A stretch of 60,000 nt of DNA from positions 22,668,162 through 22,728,161 of the forward strand of contig OU612067.1 in assembly GCA_914767715.1 (NCBI GenBank), in the 5' to 3' direction. The translations under genes were made by a program, and so were the position numbers. This DNA comes from Membranipora membranacea (taxonomy: Eukaryota > Bryozoa > Gymnolaemata > Cheilostomatida > Membraniporidae). The notes below the pieces were generated by a model that made no database searches, was not told the origin of the DNA, and was given only the letters and a program-made list of their open reading frames with translations. Shown one piece after another: positions 46,801 to 58,800 of the stretch; the stretch's first letter is position 1, and each line of letters starts with the position of its first letter.

Positions 46801-49800
46801 TTTGCTGATTATGAGTTCAGAATTAGAGCTAAGAACAAAGCCGGACTCAGCGAGCACAGTAACCCCATTAAGGTTACAGTCAAACCGGAGTTCAGTAAGT
46901 TACTTATCGTATAGTAGATGCAAGCTGACCAAAACTTTTATACATCAGGTAGCACTAGTCTAAGCCCCAAGAATCTTGCCTCCGTGCAACAGCCCGCTAT
47001 CGGATAAGCTAGCACATTATATTGTCAGTTTGTGTATAAATGAAATATTTTTGCAGCTGTGATTTTTTTTATTGGAGTACAGTAGTTGGCAGGTGCATGT
47101 GCCAGCTGCACTGATTTTATTTGTTAACAACATAGGAATATTGGACTGGAAATAGAATGCTCATCACTTGCCTCTCTGAAAATATCAAATTCTTATCTGA
47201 GGCAGAGATGTGAAATGCCTTGATATACTTGATGCACATACTGAATCATACTTACACTCACTTGTGTCCCCTGCTTTATCTAGCTGCTGCCTCTAAACCA
47301 GAGGGACCAGTCGTGGATGAGTGTGGACGTAACTTCGTATCTCTCTCCTGGAGAGCGCCCTCTAGTGACGGAGGTAAACCAATCAGTGGTTATAACATCG
47401 AAGCTCGTCAAAATATGACAGGAAACTGGGTATGTATGTCCGATTAGCAGTGAGAGACCTCAGAAAATGTCTACATTTGTTATTGTTTTTAATGAGTCAA
47501 TTGATACAAAATGTACGGTTGAAAACATATTGTTATGCTTTTAATCTTTTTTTCCATTTTCTGGCTTCTTTTCTTGCGCTTAGATGCTTGTTGTGCGTCA
47601 TGATGCAAGGTGTATTAAAGCAATTGCGATCAGTTAGAAATACTCTATCTGAAACAAATGTCAGACCATCTCCAGCCGATTAATTACTTATTTTTTTATG
47701 CGTGATGTTGATATGATTGATAGGTCAAGTTGAATGATTACCCAGTCACCGAGACTTCATATATTGCCACAAACCTGCAGCAGAAACAATCATATGAGTT
47801 CAGAGTGTGTGCCATAAACAAGGCTGGCAGTAGTAAACCTAGCGATGCGACAGCACCCGTCACTCCTAAAGATCCCGACGGTGAGAATAATAATCATTAT
47901 AATTTTGATATTATGGTATAGCTTATATGATTGAAATAATGAATTAACCAATTAATGAATGATGATTAAATCTCCCATGCTTCTTTGAATATGTGTTACC
48001 ATGTGAAAAACCCTCTCTCTGGTGTTTCTTCCATCAGGTCTACAGACCGTGCACCTACAACACTATATTTAGCAGTATATGATAATTGAAATAATTGATA
48101 TAATTTTGATACTACGGTATAGCATATATGATTAAAATAAATTAATGAATAATGATTAAAACTCTCATGCTTGGTTGTAGTTGTGTAACCCTGTGAGAAA
48201 CCCTGTATTGGGTCTTTCTTCTATCAGGTCCTTTTGCTTTTCGTTTATGATTACTTTAATTTGACGATCAAGATACAATTAATTGTATAAATTAGATCTG
48301 ATAATACAGAAAAATGTAATAAATAGTAGCCCTATAGCATCATCATATTACCATCACAAATATATCATTATCAATAAAGAGAAATATCGGCTAGAACTCA
48401 TCTACATACACTGGCCATATTTGATGAAGAGGCTGCTTCGAGCTTAAGTATTTCGGTATTTCATTGCCATGTACTTATGAAACTATCGATAGTATATGAT
48501 ACATGAATTCTTATATAACAATAATAGTAATTGAGACTCATGATCATGTCCCATTTTGTTACACAGCGGATCTGATGTGCGAGTTTGGTAAGAAGTTTGG
48601 AGATGCCTCAGCCACTGTAGGAGAGCCATTTAAGATTGCCGTACAGTTCTCTGGTAAACCTAAGAGAGTACAGTGGTTCCTCAGAGGACAGGAGATCGAT
48701 AGCGGTGGACGATTCCAGGTATGCTATGAATGTTCTCATGTTACACCTAGCAGAAATAACTCCCTAATATCTAATGCCCATAATTTAAGTTTATAAGGGA
48801 GAGAGTTTGGCAAATGGACATTCGTCTGAAAGAAACAAGATGCAAATAATTCATTGGTACATTATACTGACATATTATGTTGGTCCCAAAGTGACGCAAC
48901 TTCAATATGATAATATATAAATGAACTTATTTAAAATTAAATGAAATAAAAAAAATTAAAAATATGTTATTTTAATTATAATTTACCGTGTGTTGTAGAT
49001 TACAACCTCAGAAGAGCAGAGTGTTCTGTCTATAAGCTCAGTAGAAGAGATAGATTCTGGAGACCTTCAGTGTATAATAACTAATCACAACGGATCTGAG
49101 ACATGCTCAGCTAAGTTCAGAGCAAACGGTGGGTCATATAAAGAACGTCTAGTAGCTTTCCCACAATGCACCTTGTTGACCCCACAAACGTCGCAAACGT
49201 CAAAACGTCGCAATCTAGCATTCCACTAACGTCGCAATCCAAAAAAACGTCGCAACGAAGGGTTTTTGAAACGTCGCAAACCCACAAACGTCGCAATTTT
49301 TTAAACGTCACAATAGCTCGAACCGACTAACGTCGCAAATGTCGCAACTCAACAAAAATACGAAGTTGTCTTCTCATTTGATGCAAAATGGTGATGATGA
49401 TTTATTGCGAGAAGTAGATAGGAGCATAGGATTTTCAAAACACGGTGGGGAATTGAATATCAACGTTATATATTGTGCTATTGATAAATGTTGAGTATTT
49501 TTCAGGTTATTTGACTCATTTTTTCACTTTGTCGTTTATACTGTCATGTTTGATATAGGCTATGCTTAAAGTTGTTAAGAGGCTTTTACACTACTTGAAA
49601 TATATCATAAATGTTAAATCATTTATGTATGAATCCCTTTTTCTCTTTATGACTTACCCTTTATCTACTGAATAAGGAACTTTTACATCATTCCCAAGAT
49701 GCAACTGTATGATTTTATGATATGATAATAAAACCTCAACAAGGTTATAAAACCATACAGTTGTGCTAAATCTTGATTAGCACCTGTTTATGACAGCATT

Positions 49801-52800
49801 AATGGATTCCGAGGTAACAATAAACGACCCTACAAAGTGACAAAATGATTCAAATATCCTGAAAAATACTCAACATTTATCAATAGCACAATATATAACG
49901 TTGATATTCAATTCCCCACCGTGTTTTGAAAATCCTATGCTCCTATCTACTTCTCGCAATAAATCATCATCACCATTTTACATCAAAAGAGAAGACAACT
50001 CGGCATTTTTGTTGAGTTGCGACATTTGCGACGTTAGTGGGTTCGAGCTATTGCGACGCTTAAAAAATTGCGATATTTGCGGGTTTGTGACGTGTTAAAA
50101 ACCCTTCATTGCGACGTTTTTTGGATTGCGACGTTAGTGGAACGCTAGATTGCGACGTTTTGACGTTTGCGACGTTTGTGGGTTCAACACACCTTCAACT
50201 TTTTTCTTCTTTTTTTATATGTGCTTTTTGCTAACCATACAAACTAAAATCAGTAGAACTGTATTAAGGCACAAAAAAATGTTAAAAGGCAAGGGATATC
50301 AAGTGATGAGCTATCAAGTTCTCCGTATGAATTCAAATCTAGAAAATTGCATGGTGGGATTCCATACATGCCTTGATGTTGATGAAATGAAACTTGTTAA
50401 TATGATCCATAGAAGATCAGGTCCATCTTATATAGCATTGGCCAGCTCTTACTGGGATGTCCTGAAATAATGCATTGTGGGATATTTTTGTACAATCCCT
50501 TCTGAAGTTGTGATGATTTGCGGAGTCATCAGCATTTGCATGGAGACAGCAATTGCTGTAAAGCAAATTTCCAGACTCTTGCTGAAGACTGCTATTGAGG
50601 GGAATTGTATTTTGAGTCATCATGAATCATTAGAATAAGAAAATGCACGGAACTTAATCTTAATCATGAGTATACGGTGACAGCCAGAAAGCGATTGAGG
50701 ATATTTGCTTAGATTTTCCGATGGAAATGTACATTGAGTCATGAAAAGTCATTACAATCAGAAGATGTATGGATCATGGTATAATGTCCATGGTGTTAGC
50801 CAATGATTGGATAAGTGATCAACCTATTGCAACACGTTTTTTTACACAAGAATATCTACTGACATCACCATCTAGTATTCGCTTGTTTTAAGTATGACCA
50901 GGCAAGCCTGACGCATCACGCCTGCCCAGATCATATCAACAACTTCATATTGTAGGCAAAAGCCTGAAATGTGCTGTGGAAAGAAAATTGATTATTAATA
51001 ATCAATGTAAAATCCCAAACACAGATTAGAGTTAATTGTGAATTGGATTTTTCATTGATTATTAATGATCAATTTTCATCCCACGAACATGTTGGCTTTC
51101 GTTTATTGTATTGCCATGACATTACAAACATGCTCATACACATTTTAAACGAGACAAGACTCATACAAATTTGCCGAATTTAATTTGTTTCAGCCAAGCC
51201 ATATATGACAGAATCCATCAGGAACCAGACTGTGGTTCTCTCAGACTCACACAAGATAAAGTTCGGGCACGGTGGTACCGGCCCGTTCACTTACAGAATA
51301 TTCAGAAACAGACAAGTAGTACCAGAGTCTGATAAGAGAGTTAGAATCTCAGGCTACGATAACAATGTCAAGCTCTCATTTGCTGGTACGTATAGATCGA
51401 ATAGATATAAGTTCTTAAGGTGGTTTTCTGATTAGTATTTTCACCGTTTTTATGTTAACTAGTTTTTTAATCATGGGCAACATATAAAAAATTCTAGTTC
51501 TATGATTGAAAATCCCATTCACAGTCTCGAGTGCAACTGACTGTTCGTGAATCACAGTCGTTCATGTGTATCGGTTTTTCGATAGATTATTACAATCAAT
51601 TTCCTTTCACAAGCGTATGCTAAAATCCTAATATCACCCGATGCTTTTTGCTAGTAGTTCTCGTACGTAACATCGAGGGAAACACATTTGCAAGCAATAT
51701 TTTTGTTTTATCTTAACACAGAAGTGACAAGAGATGACGATGGAGATTGGTATGTGGAGGTTAAAAATGAAGTCGGTACTCTGACAATACCCTTCAAGTG
51801 TAAGGTCAAAGGTGAGAAATCAGTCTGATTATCTTATAAGCTTAAAAGCTAAATCCTCTGTGATGTAAACCATAAAACCATAAACCATAATAAGAACATT
51901 TTGCATCAAGCTTATCAATATTTCCTTCATTTATAGCCATAGATAATACTATTCCTCAAACATAGGGTGTAGTAGTAGCCGATGTGTAGTACGAGACACT
52001 CTCTACTTCAGATTAAAATTTGTCACACTATGACCAATGAATGGAATGTAGAGCTAGATAAAGAACTAGGACCATATTTTTACAGCTTCCCCATCTGCCT
52101 GCCGAGGACCACTCAAAGTATCAGACATCACAAACTCATCTGCATACCTATCGTGGTCGGCTCCTCATGACAATGGAGGTAATAAAATCACACACTATGT
52201 CATAGAGAGACAGGAGATTGGTAAAGATCACTGGACCACTGTCAGCTCACAGGTGAGGCGATCAATCAATCAAGCATTCACTCAATCGATCAATCAATCG
52301 ATCAATCGATAACCCAATAAACCATTCAATCAATCAATTGATCAATTGATAACCAATTCAATCACATAATCAATAAATCTCTCTGGCTCAAACCAATCAT
52401 TCGCTCAATCACTCAATCAATCACTCACTCAGTCAATCATTGAAAAACAATCAAAACCATCAACCAATCAAACAGTGTGAATAATTTTACTGTCTTAAGA
52501 TGGTTTGGTTATGAGATGTTTATTTGATTAGGAATTTGAAGGTTCTGATTTAACCGTAAAATATAATACATTGTGTAATTTAATAAAAACATTATGTAAT
52601 AAGACTTTCGTTTTTAACAAAATCAAGTCAACTCCCTTCCTCAGAGTCTCATTAACAGTTAAACACTAGAATATATATAATAACAAATACAATTAGGGAC
52701 ACTGCTAATTGTTTTGCCTCTTATGAGAGTTTTGGATGTAGCAGTAGTCGGGCCATCTTCTTCTCTTAGTGAGGACCTCCCTCAGCCCTCTCTCAGTCTC

Positions 52801-55800
52801 AGCGGCCCTGTTCTGTTCGCTCCTCACTTTTCTGTCAACCGCCCCATCTGGTGACAAGATTACTTGTTCTACAGCGCCATCCGGTAACTGACGCAGAGGG
52901 TTGCAGAAGTATTCTTAACCTGAAATAAAACAATTCACAATAAACTTTGTCTGTGGACCATACTCCTATTGTGGCACTATGCAGCAATAGGAGTAGCAAC
53001 AGCAGCAAAAACCGCCTACCCAACCAAATCAAGTTGTAAAATAAATCAAAGAGAGATATCATGTTTTTTTTCCCTACAATAATCCCTATATAAAAAAAGT
53101 CGGAGATGCACAAAAGTGACGGTTGTAATAAAATCCTTTGATAATATCTGTTTTACAACGTGCTTGATTGACAAGGAAATTTATTAAATGTCATGTCACT
53201 CTCCTGGTGAGCCGCATACAGACTCGATGCTAAACTATGTTCTCAGTTTAAGCTAAAAACCTCACAAAGGGAACCTGAATTTTCAAACAAAATAGAAAAT
53301 AATGTCAATCTTATAGGATATTTCTGGCTCACCTTAGATGCTGTAACACCCATGTTAATCAGAGTCTGATTGCTTTTAAAAGTATTTTACTTCCTATAAC
53401 TGCTGTGAGTGTGAGTGGAACTGCCTTCAACTCCGCTCAAGTTGCTATGAGCTGACGAGGCTGTTGATGGCTTTTTATATATGGTCTTCTGGGAATCCTG
53501 GGGGTCATGAACAAAATGATTTAAGATAAGGATTACCCAAAGACCAGTATATAAATATCCACCAGTCATGACTAATTTAGCCGAGTATAAGACAGCTTCA
53601 CTTTCCACAGTTTCACTTCCACATTCCAGTAGTATGATACCGAACAGCTTTAAAATCAATCAGACTAAATCGCAGCTATGTATAGAGCCCCTGCTTGATA
53701 TAGCCTTTTATCGTTGGCACCTAACGCAGTGCCACTAGGATTATTACCCCTGATATGAAGTCACATCGATAGATTAGCTTTCCATTCTATTCCGCTACTC
53801 AATGATTTTATTTTTTATAGTTGTGCCAAAGATTTTGAACGTATTTCTAGTAGCCCCCCTTCTCATCCACTTTTTAGTTGCATTAGTTTTAATAATCTCA
53901 CAAGAACTTCCTGTGCTAATAATGTATGCACCAAATACCGTCCAGAAATATCCCAGACTCAGAAACGCTTTATCCATCTTAATATGAGATTTTTTATCAA
54001 TGAGCACCACTTTTCAATGTTATTGAACCTTGGTTTGATAGAGAAATGAAAATAAACCCGTACCAATACCAACGAAAAATCAAAATTATAACAAACAGAA
54101 AGTTGTCAACCTCTGGAATTGTCTTTTTTGATGCTAAGCAGTGCCACTGTCTCTGGACTACAGTCTACACCGCAAGACTATTCTGCATTTATATGAATTT
54201 ATGAATCAGCGGTAAAATACATAGGGTGGCTATTTATGAAGATATGCCATCAGTATAAAGCTCAGGGACATATATGTACCCCTCATCCATTTATTACATA
54301 TAGATATAGATATATCAGTGCTATTCTGCGTGTACAATGTTTACCCATAAATTTTTTCGCCTGTGATGCACCGTTACAGAGTCCTTGATTAGCTCATTTA
54401 TTGTAGGGAAGCACTGATATGGAGTTTTTTATGATCACATTTTTTTATTGTAGGGATGCCCCGATACGGAGTTTTTTGTGATCACATTTCATTTAATGAA
54501 GGGATGCACCAATACAGAGTTTTTTTTATCATCTACAGTAATTTTATTTATTGTAGGGATGCACCGATACCGAGTTTTTACTGTGATATTTTATTTGTTG
54601 TAGGGATGCACCGATACCGAGTTTAGCGTACAGGGTTTAACAGCCGATAAGGAGTACAAGTTTAGAGTAGCCGGTGTAAACGCCAACGGCGTCGGTGAAT
54701 GGCTCTATACTACCAGCTCTATCATTGCTAAGTATCCATTTGGTAAGAGAAGTCGACACCTTCTAAAACTACACGCTACAAAATCAAGCACTTTGTTACA
54801 CTTTATAGCATGTATGAACCCTCAAGGTCAATTTTAGAAGATATATCTAATATTTGTGATTAATGGTAAAGAATACTTCCCTAAGATCCAGCATATGTGG
54901 TTAGGTTAGCCTTAGGTGTGGTGTTAAAAGATAAGATTTCCAAGCTTAAAACAGTCAACAGAAAGTCATAAAAAACTTCAGCTTCTTCAGGGCAACCAGT
55001 TGAGTGCGTTATCTAGAAATGGTCAATGTTTACATGAATACATATTGTAACAAAATTGCTTATAAGGCAGTTGCGGGGCAGTTATCCCACCATTCATGTT
55101 TACTCAGAAACAGCAGGTCAAATACGTTTCTCTAGTGGTTGAGCTGATCGTTCTAGAAATTTTAGGAGATGGCAATGTAGGATCTGCATCAACACACCCT
55201 TTATTTTTCAGGAAACATAATTTAAGACATTATTCAGCTACGTCGCTAAATTGATTCCCATATTTTCGACCCACTGTACAATTTACTGAGTAATATAGTA
55301 ACCTGTAGTAAATTAATTTCTTGTAGACAAGCCAGGGTCACCAGGCGCTCCCCTGGTTGATGCTGTCGGTAGCGACTTTGTAAACCTTACCTGGGATAAG
55401 GCACATGACGGAGGTGGTCGTCTTCTCGGATATATCATTGAGAAGCGAGAAGCTAGCGCTGATAAATGGAGCAGGGTCAATTATGAGGTACGCATGTCTT
55501 CTCAGCTTGTACAATTTCCTTTATTAATCTAATGTGATAAGAGAAAGTGAACTACATCCTAAAAATGAAATAATGCCCATAATGCAACCTCAACCCGGAA
55601 CTTTTATGGGAAACTCAGTCTTTCTTTCTGTCCTATCTGTTATTGTTGACCAGGTCTTAATCTGTTGCAAGAAATTTGCATTGTGGGTCACTCATTAGCT
55701 GTTGCCATGTGTAAATTTTTGGTATCTTTTAAAAAAAAAATTATTGGTCAAAACATCTTTAGCTTAGGAGGTGAAACCTTAGATTACTAAAATAAAACCT

Positions 55801-58800
55801 ATAAAAATCATTAATATTTCTAAGTAGTATTTTTGATAATCTTGGCTATCAGATAGTGATACTTTACGAATTTCATACTCTGCATTATCACCAACCTTGA
55901 TGATCTGTTTTTAGCCAGTGAAGACTCTGTCATATAACATAGTAAATCTTATAGAAGATGCCAGTTATTACTTCAGAGTGTTTGCTGTTAACGCTGCCGG
56001 CGAGGGTAAACCCTCAGAGGAGAGTGCTAAGATTGTCGTCAAAGATCCAAAAGGTATGACAACAGTTTGCTCTCCTTTTTTAGGGAATTTATGACTTGGA
56101 GTTGTTTTCAGTGTTTATTTGTGGATTAATGGTGTACATTGTGTTGAGACTGTGCTTAGACCTAGTGATCAAGTGATAAAGGTGAAACATAACCACTCTG
56201 AAATTGCACTGATTATTTGGTCATATAGAAATTAAGTCATTATTGGTAAGGTAATGCCAAAGAGTTTAAAATATTCCATTCTACAATACAAGGATATTTG
56301 CAACATAGAAGACAGAAAAATCTGACAATCAAGTACAATAGCTTGTGATGATGGTTGAAAACGCCTAAATGTCAGGTTTTCCATTCCAGCACATTTATTA
56401 CTCATCATCTTGGTTACTCATTAGCTTAGGGGTTACTCAGATGATGTTATGTTATGCAAGACATAATCATTTTAGAGGCAAAACATTGCCAATGAAGATG
56501 TAAACATAGGAAGCTTAGTATTATGATATTTCCTTGTTACCTTGTATGACTAATTTTCTGGCATATTTCCAGCTTCTACATTGCCTGTGTTCAAATCTCA
56601 GCTTGCCAATGTGGAGACAACTCAAGGGAAGAAGATTGAGTTTGACTGCCAAGTGGAGGCCTCACCTAAACCTGAGATTACATGGTGAGTGTTGATGATG
56701 AAGATGGGACTTCATTTTGTTTTAAATTTTTTAAATGAGACTCCAATAACTCTTGCTGCTCGCTGTGAAATAGAACCACTCTCCCTTGTCTTTGTATTGT
56801 GCTTCGAGCTTGATTTAGGAAATGGACATATATTATATTATATTATATATATCCATATTGCCTTTATCAAACTCCCCTTCTCCCTTCTCCTCATTGCATT
56901 GTACGCACTTGATTACTGGGATAAAATGTACGACGGTTTTATTCTCGCTTTTCAATGCTTTTATTTAGTCTTGTTTAAGTTTTTTAGTTTTCACATTGAC
57001 GTATTGCCGATTCCTACATTATAAATTGTTCTTAAAATAGCATGACACGGCTGTATATGAATGAAAAAAAACATGCTGCCAATTCCTAAATGACAAGGAT
57101 ATAATTTGGTCTTAAAGTGACAGTCCTACTAGGTCATGTTTGGTATGGTTTTAAAGATCTCAGGCTGAAAAGTCATTGGGGCATATGAAATAAAACAGCC
57201 TGTGATCCTAGCTGCAATAAAACTGCTTCAAAGTCTGAAAATTGGGATCATAGTGGATCATAGTGATTTATTGCCTCCCCCTGACCACTATGATCCACTA
57301 TGATCCCTGCTAAACTATTTAAAAAGAATTAAAAAGCTATTTTCTACAGTTTTCATTTCTTTATTATTATTATTTGCCCTATGAACTCACAATATTCGAT
57401 TTACTGGAATAATAGGACTGTCACTTTAAATTAACATGACGTCACATCGGGCTGTTCATTTGCAGGTTTAAGGGAAGCAGACAGTTGGATGATGGAGGAC
57501 GTTACTCGATGACATCAGATGGTAACAGATACATGCTGACTATACTAGACGCTCAGGGAGAGGACGAGGACGATTATTGTGTGAGAGCTCATACTGGTGC
57601 TGGATCTCGACAGAGCCGCGCCAGAGTCACCGTCAGATGTGAGTGGGGATTTTGTTTGTTAAACCACTGCTGACACAGCTGGGCTTTGCTGAGATCCAAC
57701 ATTTTTATTAGTGTTGAGTCTCATCTATATTTTAAAAGCACCTGATTGGTCAACAACAACATTTGTCATCACCAATGGTGGATGGCTGGGGAAGAAGATA
57801 CTCCTTACATTTTGAGAGCTCATATAACTCCAAAGCCATGGCTAGATGTTTTGATGCAACAACTCTCTATTTAAATTTTTGACTGGTGGCTATGCTTGGC
57901 AAAGCCAACCTGTGGCAGCAGTGGTATAAGGTCGAAACACACTTGCGATTGTTACAAAGCCTATTGGCGAAACGTTAGCAAATTCTAAGCAAACAAGGTT
58001 GTTATCATTTGACGCTGGGTGATTTCGTCCAAATATTAAAGTATTTAGATATTGAGCGTATTTGCCAGCGACACAATGGTTTTTCATCTTATGCAAACAT
58101 TTCGCTTTGTAACAATCGCGTGTGTGTTTCTACCTTTACTCACTAATTGGCAAAGAAGGGGAGTGGCCGTGGCGCAATGGGTTGAGCATGGGTCTTTTAA
58201 CTGAGAGGTCCTGTGTTCGATTTCCGGTGGATTATGATGGTATCAGGAAGGGCATCGGTCCTCAAATGCTCCTGTGCCACAATAGGATAGAGTCTGTAGA
58301 CCAGTACTGATACCGGAAACAAAAATTGATCAATATCAAGGTTCCTCATACGGTATCACAGGGTATCAAGACCATATTTGAAAGTAGGTTTTGTTTGTTT
58401 GTCACTACTTGGCAAGCGTTCACTTCCCCCACTGCTGAAGTTCCCAATGATGTAATGGGGTATTCCATCTGTTATCAGATCATATTTTACACTTTCATAT
58501 GATGGAATATGAACCTCCTTCAGAAGACGGCCTGCAAGTATAAATAAGCTGTTCGTTTGTCATTTTGTTGGCTTATCTACTTAAAATTGGTGGATCAGTG
58601 ACAAAATTGATTGTTAACGCGCTTCTGAATACTATACAATGCATTTGTATTCATTTTTTGTACATACTGTATTGTATTATATATATTTTATGGATATATC
58701 ATGCAAAAAAGACTGATATAGTACAACTGTATTGCAATGTCCTAAATGCTATTTTCATTGTTTCAATACTCTGTCTAAACTGCTTTGCTGGACATGCGGA

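Noticed and set aside
50150-50470. 106-codon plus-strand open frame
   Set aside because: It starts inside the right arm of the foldback element and runs into ordinary intron; no transposase or other domain visible.
56689-57024. 111-codon hydrophobic open frame
   Set aside because: AT-rich intronic DNA gives hydrophobic translations; no start context, splice or family support.
58161-58235. A functional tRNA gene
   Set aside because: A- and B-boxes are present, but the acceptor and anticodon stems do not form a full cloverleaf and the element continues into a SINE body.
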